From: Hydrogenophaga sp. 2FB
Lineage (GTDB): Bacteria; Pseudomonadota; Gammaproteobacteria; Burkholderiales; Burkholderiaceae_C
Reading direction: 5' to 3'
Assembly: GCF_005503365.1 (NCBI RefSeq)
Contig: NZ_SCML01000005.1
Span: 1-64,000 of the forward strand
Length of the DNA stretch: 64,000 nucleotides
Part shown: positions 8,076-15,491 of the stretch, in pieces
Position numbering within the stretch: the first letter of the stretch is position 1
How the letters are laid out: every line of letters starts with the position of its first letter
Notes under the pieces: generated by a model
Seen by the model: only the letters and a program-made list of their open reading frames with translations
What the model was told of the DNA's origin: nothing
The model's database searches: none
Translations under genes and position numbers: made by a program

Positions 8076-9587
8076 TCAATCGTCCTCCGAGAGTCGCACA
8101 CCCCGACGGTGGAGCAGGTGCGGGATCATCAATACCAGCGCGGTAACCGCCAGGATGACCGCACAGATGGGCTGCTGGAAGAAAACCAACCAGTTGCCCT
8201 CACTGATCGAGAGCGCGTTGCGCAACTGTCTCTCGGCCATGGGGCCGAGCAGCATACCGATGATGACGGGAGCAATCGGGAAATCGAGTCGCCGCATCGC
8301 CACACCGCCCCACCCGATGCCCAGCATCAACACCAAGTCGAAGGCAGATTGACGCATGCCGTACACCCCGATCGTGGCGAAGACAAGAATGCCTGCGCTC
8401 AAGTACGGCTTCGGGATGGACAATAGCTTCACCCAGACGCCCACCAGCGGCAGGTTCAACACCAGCAGGATCACGTTACCCAGGTAAAGGGAGGCCACCA
8501 AAGCCCACACCAGATCGCCTGATGTCTGGAACAGCAGAGGACCGGGCTGCAGGTTGTAGTTCTGGAACGCAGCAAGCAGGACAGCGGCCGTGGCCGAGGT
8601 CGGTATGCCCAGCGTGAGCAGCGGCACCAACGAGCCGGTCGCACTAGCGTTGTTGGCAGCCTCAGGGCCGGCCACGCCCTCAATGGCGCCACGTCCCTTG
8701 TTTGCCGCGAACTCCTGCGGGAACTTCGTCAATCGTTTCTCGGTTGAGTAGGATAGAAACGTGGGGATCTCAGCACCACCAGCTGGAATCGAACCGAATG
8801 GAAAACCGATCGCCGTTCCACGAAGCCACGCAGGCACTGATCGCTTCCAATCCGAGCGGGTCATCCATAACGAAGTGAGGCGATGGCGCTCGCCGTCTTC
8901 CGCTTGCGGATAGAGAACACTGTAGAGAGCTTCACTGACGGCAAACAGTGCCACTGCGACCAGGACCACCTCGATGCCATCGAGCAATTCGGGAACTTCG
9001 CCGGTGAAGCGCGCCACACCGGAGATTGAGTCAAGTCCAATGAGTCCAATTCCCAAGCCCAAGCCCAGGGAGGTCAGACCTCGCACCATAGACGCCCCAA
9101 GGACAGCCGAGACTGTCGTGAATGCGAACACCATGATGGTGAAGTACTCAGCTGGACCGAACTTCAGAGCGAGATTGGCAATGATGGGGGCAAAGAAAGT
9201 CAGCAGCACCGTGGCGATCGTCCCCGCCACGAAGGAGCCGACTGCCGCCGTGGACAGAGCGGCTCCCGCCCGACCATTGCGAGCCATCAGATTGCCTTCC
9301 AGAGCAGTGACCATGGAAGACGATTCGCCCGGCGTATTGAGCAGGATCGAGGTCGTGGAGCCACCGAACTGAGCGCCGTAGTAAATACCGGCAAACATGA
9401 TCAACGCGCCTGTGGGCTCTACCTTGGCCGTGATGGGTAGCAACACCGCCACAGTCAAGGCAGGACCGATCCCCGGCAACACGCCAATCGCCGTGCCCAG
9501 CAGGCAGCCAACGAAACCCCACATCAAGTTGGTAGGGACGAGGGCTGTACCAAAACCAGCCATTAGGCTGGAAAATATTTCAGACAT
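8076..9587 (-). CDS. tctA: TctA-family large permease subunit
   Basis: A 503-residue polytopic protein of the TctA family, the large membrane subunit of tripartite tricarboxylate transporters, which are secondary, ion-driven importers. The conserved N-terminal half includes [20 protein letters not shown] and a PGESSSM loop, and the second half carries [17 protein letters not shown]; about 11-12 hydrophobic segments are visible. It lies between tctB (15 bases upstream) and the SBP3 gene (2 bases downstream). This is the only TctA in the window, although six TctC receptors are encoded. Confidence 0.96.
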   Translation of the reverse strand: MSEIFSSLMAGFGTALVPTNLMWGFVGCLLGTAIGVLPGIGPALTVAVLLPITAKVEPTGALIMFAGIYYGAQFGGSTTSILLNTPGESSSMVTALEGNLMARNGRAGAALSTAAVGSFVAGTIATVLLTFFAPIIANLALKFGPAEYFTIMVFAFTTVSAVLGASMVRGLTSLGLGLGIGLIGLDSISGVARFTGEVPELLDGIEVVLVAVALFAVSEALYSVLYPQAEDGERHRLTSLWMTRSDWKRSVPAWLRGTAIGFPFGSIPAGGAEIPTFLSYSTEKRLTKFPQEFAANKGRGAIEGVAGPEAANNASATGSLVPLLTLGIPTSATAAVLLAAFQNYNLQPGPLLFQTSGDLVWALVASLYLGNVILLVLNLPLVGVWVKLLSIPKPYLSAGILVFATIGVYGMRQSAFDLVLMLGIGWGGVAMRRLDFPIAPVIIGMLLGPMAERQLRNALSISEGNWLVFFQQPICAVILAVTALVLMIPHLLHRRGVRLSEDD

Positions 9588-9602
9588 GACGGCGCTCCGC
9601 GT

Positions 9603-10112
9603 TCAGATCCATGCGTTGACAAGAGACGGTAGGGTCACGCCCAGACCGGAGGTGAACACCCAGTACACAGGCAGTGCGAGTGCCGCACCGATACCGAGAT
9701 CGCGCACAGGATGTCGACTGCCGAAGCCGCGTGCCGCCATCCCGAACAGCAGCGCGGCGGACAAGACGAAGCCCACAAATGTGATGAGTACGGACATGGC
9801 CATCAGTCCCGCCGAAACCCATGCCGCGCCCATCCGTCCTGAATGAGTTGTCGGATTCCCCGCTGCAAGACGGTGAAATCCCCCGGTCATGGCCTGGTAG
9901 CCGAGTACCGCGCCAACCAGGATCAGGAACACCGCTACGGCATAGGGAATCACTTGGGGACCCAAGATCGAATAGCCCCTCTCGACAGGAAAACGCGAGG
10001 CACCCCAAGCCAGGACACAACCAATCGCGATAACAAAGACCGCGGTGGCAATGTGGGACGGTCTCAGCCGACGAGCCGCCCCTTGTGAAGAGGGACTGGT
10101 AGTGGCGTTCAT
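9603..10112 (-). CDS. tctB: TctB-family small permease subunit
   Basis: A 169-residue membrane protein with four hydrophobic segments, matching the small TctB subunit. Recognisable parts are the first segment SHIATAVFVIAIGCVLAW and the last, ALALPVYWVFTSGLGVTLP, a TctB hallmark. I place the start at ATG 10112, one base past the TGA of tctC; the frame's first start at 10145 would overlap tctC by 32 bases. Genes tctC-tctB-tctA are contiguous and form a complete transporter. Confidence 0.92.
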   Translation of the reverse strand: MNATTSPSSQGAARRLRPSHIATAVFVIAIGCVLAWGASRFPVERGYSILGPQVIPYAVAVFLILVGAVLGYQAMTGGFHRLAAGNPTTHSGRMGAAWVSAGLMAMSVLITFVGFVLSAALLFGMAARGFGSRHPVRDLGIGAALALPVYWVFTSGLGVTLPSLVNAWI

Positions 10113-10113
10113 A

Positions 10114-11079
10114 TCAGAGCAAACCGACTTTGACCAACATCGCACGCAAGCGGGCGTGCTCGTCGTCTACGAATTTGGTGAACTCGTCACCCACCATGAG
10201 GCTGGGGGTCCAGGCGTTTGCCTTCATCTGCTCTTGCCAGTACGGCGTTTTGGTGGCGGCCGCGACTGCATCCGTCAACTCCTTGCGCTGCTGCGGCGTG
10301 ATGCTGGCAGCGCCATATACACCGCGCCAGTTGCCAATCAACATGTCCAGGCCCTGTTCCTTCAGTGTTGGCGCGTTCATGCCTGTCAGGCGTGTGGGCG
10401 AACCGACAGCGAGCACGCGAAATTGACCAGCCTCGATGTACTTGGACAACTCTGCATAGCCGCCTGTAGTCGCCGTGATGTGGCCTCCCAGGGTCGCGGC
10501 GACCACCTCGCCTCCACCACCGAAAGCGATGTAGTTCACCTTGTCAACGGGCACACCGACCTTGCTGGCAATCTCGGCGATGCCGATGTGATCCACCGAA
10601 CCTTTGGAGCCACCACCCCACTTCACTGAGGACGGGTTGGCCTTGAAGTCGTTGATCAGCTCCTGCAAGTTCTTGTGCGGTGAATCCTTGCGCACCGCGA
10701 TCACGTTGTACTCAGTGAACAGGCGAGCAATCGGGGTGACATTGGCCAAGGTGATCTGGGGCTTGTTCTGCACCACGCCACCGACCATGACGGCGCCCAT
10801 GACCATCAGCGCGTTGACCTCACCTTTGCTTGCGTTGGCAAACTGCGCAAGGCCCAGTGTGCCGCCTGCGCCGTTCTTGTTCTCATAACTTGCACCACTG
10901 GCGAGCTTGCCCTCGATGAGCGCTTTGCCCAGGGTTCGAGCGGTCTGGTCATAGCCGCCGCCCGTTGATCCAGGCACCATGAACTTGACGTTGTCGAGTG
11001 CAAAGGCAGGTGCGGCGAAGGCGGTGATCGCCAGCACGAGAGCTGCGCGTCGAGTGGTCTTGCTGATAAATGAAAGCAT
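10114..11079 (-). CDS. tctC: TctC periplasmic receptor, first gene of the transporter operon
   Basis: A 321-residue TctC/Bug receptor with a typical Sec signal peptide (KTTRRAALVLAITAFAAPAFA, cleavage before LDNVKF). The binding loop is VPGSTGGGYDQTARTLG, of the true TctC subtype that travels with tctBA rather than the PYxPGG orphan subtype. It is transcribed leftward ahead of tctB and tctA, so this is the cognate receptor of the complex. The upstream 118 bases contain the palindrome TGTGATCACA at 11129-11138, about 50 bases before the start, a likely binding site of the GntR-type regulator encoded next door. Confidence 0.94.
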   Translation of the reverse strand: MLSFISKTTRRAALVLAITAFAAPAFALDNVKFMVPGSTGGGYDQTARTLGKALIEGKLASGASYENKNGAGGTLGLAQFANASKGEVNALMVMGAVMVGGVVQNKPQITLANVTPIARLFTEYNVIAVRKDSPHKNLQELINDFKANPSSVKWGGGSKGSVDHIGIAEIASKVGVPVDKVNYIAFGGGGEVVAATLGGHITATTGGYAELSKYIEAGQFRVLAVGSPTRLTGMNAPTLKEQGLDMLIGNWRGVYGAASITPQQRKELTDAVAAATKTPYWQEQMKANAWTPSLMVGDEFTKFVDDEHARLRAMLVKVGLL

Positions 11080-11124
11080 GAGATGTCTCCGTGGTGCGTG
11101 AGGGTGTGCGAAACGGTGAAATGA

Positions 11125-11141
11125 TTTATGTGATCACAAAA
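11125..11141. promoter_or_regulatory. Candidate GntR-family operator (site 1)
   Basis: A perfect 10-base palindrome, TGTGATCACA (11129-11138), lies in an A/T-rich context between the gntR stop and the tctCBA operon. A closely related site at 13156-13171 matches the pattern TWAYGTGATCAYAAAA in the same orientation relative to a leftward tctC gene. The form is typical of GntR/FCD operators. The assignment to the adjacent regulator is inference. Confidence 0.6.
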
Positions 11142-11197
11142 GTCAATAGTGGTCGCGGCAAAAGCAGAGCGGACGTCGGCCGATCAATTACATGGGG

Positions 11198-12112
11198 TTA
11201 GAGAACGCCTTTGCCATGAACCTTGGCGCGACGGGCGCCGTCCAGATGGCTGCGCAACAGGTAGGCGGCTTGTGCGTGGTCCAGCTTGGCGATGGCGTTG
11301 AGGATTTCCAGGTGCTCCTGAGCCTGGGTCTGACGGGGCGCTCGCTTGGACGCTTGCTGGTATTCGATCAGGCGCCGCAATTGGTTGACACGCTTCACGG
11401 ACTGCACGATGAATCGGTTGCCAGACCAGCCGGCCAGGGTTTCATGAAAGCGGCTGTTGGCCTCAAACAGTTCGATAGGGGTCATGGACCGAAACCCCCC
11501 CTCCACAATGTGCTGCTGCTCGCGCTGCAACTGTTCGAGTTCGGAGCGAATCACATTGAATGAGGGGCTGAGAATCCCGCTCGGCTCGAGCGCCTGACGG
11601 AAAAAGTAGCTTTCCTCGTAGGCCTCGGGAGACTCCATCATGTTCTGGAATGCCCAGCCATGTCCCACACATTGCTCTATCCAGCCTTCTTCGCTGATGC
11701 GGGAGAGCACCTTGCGCAGGGTGCTGCGCGCGACATTGAAGCGGCGCATCAACTCGGCCTCGCTGACTTCGTCGGGAAGACGGCCAGCTTGACGTTCCTC
11801 TGCAATAGCCAGATACAACGGATCGTCGGGCTGCGAGGAGAAGTTTGCGGCGACGGGCGCCCAGTCTTTCGCGTCCTTCACGATGAAGAATCCGCGGTTC
11901 ACATCCTGTTGCACAAGACCTAACCGGGACAGATGGCGCAAGGCCGCCTGAACGGGTGAGCGGGAGGTACCGATCTGGTCCGCCAGCTGAACTTCTGGCA
12001 GATGCTCACCGGCTCGTCGGCCCTCACGGCGGACCAGAGCGACGATCTCGCGCGCCACGCGGCTCTGCAGGGAGGTGAGTTCGGAAGCCGAAGAAGCGAT
12101 TGACATCAGCAT
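11198..12112 (-). CDS. GntR-family regulator with two winged-helix domains and FCD-type ligand domain
   Basis: A 304-residue regulator. A first GntR-type winged helix spans about residues 12-75 (VQLADQIGTSRSPVQAALRH), and a second helix-turn-helix spans about residues 92-150 (EAELMRRFNVARSTLRKVLS). An alpha-helical FCD-like effector domain follows (FEANSRFHETLAGWSGNRFI). FadR-subfamily members usually have one DNA-binding domain and about 230 residues; the extra domain explains the length. Two starts are possible (12112 and 12106), and neither has a strong ribosome site. It follows tctC (12138-13121) by 25 bases, probably in the same transcript. It most likely controls the tricarboxylate cluster. 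Confidence 0.88.
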   Translation of the reverse strand: MLMSIASSASELTSLQSRVAREIVALVRREGRRAGEHLPEVQLADQIGTSRSPVQAALRHLSRLGLVQQDVNRGFFIVKDAKDWAPVAANFSSQPDDPLYLAIAEERQAGRLPDEVSEAELMRRFNVARSTLRKVLSRISEEGWIEQCVGHGWAFQNMMESPEAYEESYFFRQALEPSGILSPSFNVIRSELEQLQREQQHIVEGGFRSMTPIELFEANSRFHETLAGWSGNRFIVQSVKRVNQLRRLIEYQQASKRAPRQTQAQEHLEILNAIAKLDHAQAAYLLRSHLDGARRAKVHGKGVL

Positions 12113-12137
12113 AGTGTAGGGACCGAGCTTGGTGGCC

Positions 12138-13121
12138 TCAATCTGCCTTGATGTTGAATTGCTTGATCAATTTTTCCCAGCGCGCGTTTTCCTGGCTCAT
12201 CAACTGCGAGAAGGCTTGAGGCGTAGAGCCGATGGGCTGCGTCATTCCACCCAGCAGGCGCTCTGACACTTGAGGCGTTTTCAGCGCGGCCAGCGCGGCT
12301 GAGTTGATGCGATTGACGATGTCGGCTGAAGTGCCCTTGGGAACGACGAAGCCGAACCAGGAAGAGAACTCGTAGCCGGGAACGCCACTTTCAGCAACCG
12401 TCGGCACGTCTGGGAGAGCCATTGCGCGCCTGGCACCAGTGACCGCCAACGCGCGCAGCTTGCCGGACTGGATCAGAGGCATTGCAGCCAATGGGAAGGC
12501 CACCACAGACTGGATGTCTCCTGCCATTGCGCCCACGAGGGCAGGACCCCCTCCCCGGTAGGGGATATGAGCAATATCGATTTTCGCCATCGCGGCCAGC
12601 AGTTCACCAGCGAGGTGATTGGCGCTGCCATTGCCGGCGGTTCCGTAGTTGAACTTGCCGGGATTCTTGCGTGCCAGCTCCAAGAACTCTTTGAGGTTCT
12701 TGGCAGGCACGCTCGGGTTGCAGCAGATCACCAGGTCGATGGAGGCCAGATGTGACACGGGCTCGAACTGCTCAAGCGAATAGCCCGTGGACGGATACAG
12801 GTGCGGATTGAAGGCCATGGTGCCCTGGTTGACAAAGGTCACGGTATAGCCGTCCGACGCTGCCTTAGCTCCGATGGCTGTACCGATATTGCCCGCTGCT
12901 CCGCTGCGGTTGTCGATCACCAGTGGCTGACCCAAGACTTCCTGCATCTTGGGCTGCAGGGTGCGGCAAAAGGCATCGGCATCGCCACCGGCTGGCTGCG
13001 GAACGATCAGGGTGATCGGGCGACTGGGGTATTTGTCCTGCGAGAAGGCCAGGCCCGGCAGAAAGGTCGTGGTGGCCAGGCCAATGGCCTGGAGAGCAGA
13101 GCGACGAGAGAAGTCGGACAT
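12138..13121 (-). CDS. tctC: Bug-family (TctC) receptor upstream of gntR
   Basis: A 327-residue Bug receptor. The N-terminus MSDFSRRSALQAIGLATTT carries a twin-arginine-like motif followed by a hydrophobic core ending at LAFS, and the mature protein begins QDKYPSRPITLIVPQPAGG. The remaining sequence follows the family pattern (NYGTAGNGSANHLAGELL, AHIPYRGGGPALVGAMAGD). It is divergent from the lactonase gene across 108 bases that contain the second TGATCA site, and is followed by gntR. It has no tctAB partner immediately beside it, but could serve the TctAB pair encoded 2 kb away. Confidence 0.93.
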   Translation of the reverse strand: MSDFSRRSALQAIGLATTTFLPGLAFSQDKYPSRPITLIVPQPAGGDADAFCRTLQPKMQEVLGQPLVIDNRSGAAGNIGTAIGAKAASDGYTVTFVNQGTMAFNPHLYPSTGYSLEQFEPVSHLASIDLVICCNPSVPAKNLKEFLELARKNPGKFNYGTAGNGSANHLAGELLAAMAKIDIAHIPYRGGGPALVGAMAGDIQSVVAFPLAAMPLIQSGKLRALAVTGARRAMALPDVPTVAESGVPGYEFSSWFGFVVPKGTSADIVNRINSAALAALKTPQVSERLLGGMTQPIGSTPQAFSQLMSQENARWEKLIKQFNIKAD

Positions 13122-13155
13122 GGTTTGAGCGTCGGCTGGATGTTGACGAATTGTC

Positions 13156-13171
13156 TAACGTGATCATAAAA
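13156..13171. promoter_or_regulatory. Candidate GntR-family operator (site 2)
   Basis: TAACGTGATCATAAAA lies between the divergent tctC-gntR and lactonase-prpF-acnA units, about 35 bases from the tctC start and 60 from the lactonase start. It shares the TGATCA core and 3' AAAA tract with site 1 at 11125-11141. Its position allows control of both divergent promoters. Confidence 0.55.
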
Positions 13172-13229
13172 TACATTCCAGTTCATCGACAAGTCCGTTT
13201 ATCCATCTGATTTCTAGGTAGTTACCCGA

Positions 13230-14273
13230 ATGCTTGCAACCCCATCCTGGCTGGCTTACGTCGGCTGCAGAACCACCCGAGAGCGCCATGCGCAGGGACG
13301 CGGACTGGGTGTCTATCGGGTAGACAGCACTGGGACCTGGAGATTGATTCAACAGGTAGAAGACTTGCGAAACCCATCCTTCCTGTGTCTGCATCCCCAC
13401 CAGCCAAGGCTGTACGCGATTCATGGCGATTTCAGCGAGGTCAGCTCTTTCGCCATTGCTGCGAATGGCCACCTGGAGATGCTCGGCGAGCAGACCACCC
13501 ACGGGTCCAACCCGACTCATCTGGCATTGACCGCTTCAGCGCGGTGGCTGTTGATCGCCAACTACGCTTCGGGCAATGTCGCTTCAATCGCCGTCTCAGC
13601 CCTCGGTGATCTCGGTGCCGGCGCCCATGTGCTGGCGCTACCCGGTTCAAGCGGGCCCCATGCGCAGCAGGACGGATCGCACCCGCATCAGATCTGCTTT
13701 ACCCCGGACGGTCGGTATGCGATGGTCCCTGACAAGGGACTGGACAAAGTCTTCGCACTGGCCTCGGACGACGTAGGTGGCCGCCTGGACATCGCGAATT
13801 CACTAACGATGACGCCTGGCAGCGGACCACGCCACATGGTGTTTCATCCAACACTTTCCCTCGCGTACATCGTTGGTGAACTTGACCGCACCGTGACCAC
13901 GGTCCAGTACGACAAAACCAACGGTCATCTGCACACAACTGCAGTGCGATCAACGGTGCCAACGGGCCATGCGCATGGCTCAGCCGCTGGCATCGTGCTT
14001 TCACCTGATGGCCATCGTCTATTCGTCTCCAACCGAGGCCACGACAGCGTTGCGATGTTTGACGTCGGAACCGACGGTGTCTTGGGTAGCACTGTGTGGC
14101 TACCTGCGGGGAAGACACCCCGTTTCATCACTGTGACCCCCCAAGACGGCCACTTGCTGGTCGCGCGGGAGGATGGTCACTCCATCGCGGCGCACCAAAG
14201 CGCCGACACCTTCAATGAACTCGTTCAAACCGGCAGCCCAGTCTGCATCGTCTTCCAGAAAGAGAAACCATGA
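13230..14273 (+). CDS. Lactonase-family (YbhE/PGL-like) seven-bladed beta-propeller protein
   Basis: A 347-residue protein of the cytoplasmic lactonase family, which includes 6-phosphogluconolactonase YbhE and cycloisomerase-type lactonases. It shows the repeated beta-propeller blades of the family: NPSFLCLHPHQPRLYAIH, NPTHLALTASARWLLIANY, HPHQICFTPDGRYAMVPDKG, GPRHMVFHPTLSLAYIVGE, GIVLSPDGHRLFVSNRGHDS and TPRFITVTPQDGHLLVARE. The HPHQ and RHMVFHP stretches match the usual metal/active-site face. Its stop overlaps the prpF start (ATGA), so the two are translationally coupled. In this cluster it may open a lactone of a tricarboxylic acid before isomerisation; that substrate is inference. Confidence 0.85.
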   Translation: MLATPSWLAYVGCRTTRERHAQGRGLGVYRVDSTGTWRLIQQVEDLRNPSFLCLHPHQPRLYAIHGDFSEVSSFAIAANGHLEMLGEQTTHGSNPTHLALTASARWLLIANYASGNVASIAVSALGDLGAGAHVLALPGSSGPHAQQDGSHPHQICFTPDGRYAMVPDKGLDKVFALASDDVGGRLDIANSLTMTPGSGPRHMVFHPTLSLAYIVGELDRTVTTVQYDKTNGHLHTTAVRSTVPTGHAHGSAAGIVLSPDGHRLFVSNRGHDSVAMFDVGTDGVLGSTVWLPAGKTPRFITVTPQDGHLLVAREDGHSIAAHQSADTFNELVQTGSPVCIVFQKEKP

Positions 14274-15454
14274 TCCAGAAACAAATCAGCATCCGAGCCA
14301 CCCATATGCGTGGGGGCACCAGTAAAGGCGTCTTCCTCGAACCGAACGACTTGCCCGCTGAAGCCCGCGAGAACCCAACGCTGCGCGATGCCGTTCTGCT
14401 GCGCGTGGTGGGTAGCCCGGACCCCTATGGCAAGCACATCGACGGCATGGGCGGCGCCACCTCCAGCACCAGCAAGGTGGTCCTGATCAGCCGCAGCACC
14501 CGAAAGGATTGCGACGTGGACTACCTGTTTGGCGCTGTGGCGATAGAAAGCCCGGTGGTTGACTGGAGTGGCAACTGCGGCAACCTCACTTCGGCCGTGG
14601 GGCCCTTTGCCATCCAGCGCGGCCTTGTCCAAGCTCCCCGCGACGGCGTCGCAACCGTCCGCATCTGGCAAGCAAACATTGGCAAAAAGATCGTTGCTCA
14701 CGTTCCCATGATTGACGGGGAGGTGCAGGAGTGTGGTGACTTCGAACTCGATGGCGTGACGTTCCCGTCCGCAGAGATCAAGCTGGAGTTCATGGATCCC
14801 GGCGCCGACGAGGACAGCGAGGGCGGCGCCATGTTCCCCACCGGCCGAATGATCGACACACTGGACATTCCCGGCATCGGAAAGGTCGAAGCAACCCTGA
14901 TCAACGCAGGCAATCCCACCGTCTTCGTGGATGCTGCGACCTTGGGATTCAATGGTGCCGAACTGCAACCCGAGATCAATGGAGATCTCGCGGCGTTGGC
15001 CCGCTGCGAGACGATTCGAGCCCATGCCACCGTCGCGATGGGCCTGGCCGCTACTCCGCAGGAGGCCACTGAAAAGCGCCCTCACACGCCAAAGTTGGCG
15101 TTCGTCTCCTCGCCAGCCGATTACATCTCGTCCAGTGGAAAGGCCGTAGCAGCGGCGGATATCGACCTGAACGCCCGCATCTTCTCGATGGGAATGCTGC
15201 ACCACGCCATGACGGGCACCGGCGCCGTGGCAATTGCTGTGGCCGCCGCCATACGAGGAACAGTGGTGTCGCGTGTGTTGGCCGAAGGTAGCTTGGAAGA
15301 AGTTCGCTTCGGGCACCCCTCGGGCAAGCTCACCGTGGGCGCAGCCGCATCCGAAAACCAAGGTGTATGGACTGTTGGAAAAGCCACCATGAGCCGAAGC
15401 GCTCGCCGCCTGATGGATGGCCAAGTGTTTGTTCCTGCCGACTACGCCCGCTGA
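14270..15454 (+). CDS. prpF: PrpF-family isomerase/tautomerase
   Basis: A 394-residue member of the PrpF family (diaminopimelate-epimerase fold), which includes 2-methylaconitate cis-trans isomerase PrpF and 4-oxalomesaconate tautomerase GalD. The signature IRATHMRGGTSKGVF is at residues 7-21, with GMGGATSSTSKV near 62-73 and the VDWSGNCGNLTSAVGPFA loop near 100, which provides the catalytic region in this fold. It lies between the lactonase (4-base overlap) and acnA (37 bases). In propionate metabolism PrpF partners AcnD; here the partner is AcnA-like, and no prpB or prpC is present, so the substrate may be an aconitate-type acid instead of 2-methylaconitate. Confidence 0.88.
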   Translation: MIQKQISIRATHMRGGTSKGVFLEPNDLPAEARENPTLRDAVLLRVVGSPDPYGKHIDGMGGATSSTSKVVLISRSTRKDCDVDYLFGAVAIESPVVDWSGNCGNLTSAVGPFAIQRGLVQAPRDGVATVRIWQANIGKKIVAHVPMIDGEVQECGDFELDGVTFPSAEIKLEFMDPGADEDSEGGAMFPTGRMIDTLDIPGIGKVEATLINAGNPTVFVDAATLGFNGAELQPEINGDLAALARCETIRAHATVAMGLAATPQEATEKRPHTPKLAFVSSPADYISSSGKAVAAADIDLNARIFSMGMLHHAMTGTGAVAIAVAAAIRGTVVSRVLAEGSLEEVRFGHPSGKLTVGAAASENQGVWTVGKATMSRSARRLMDGQVFVPADYAR

Positions 15455-15491
15455 TTGCAAACCTTTCGTCAAACATCATCCGAGACGCTCC

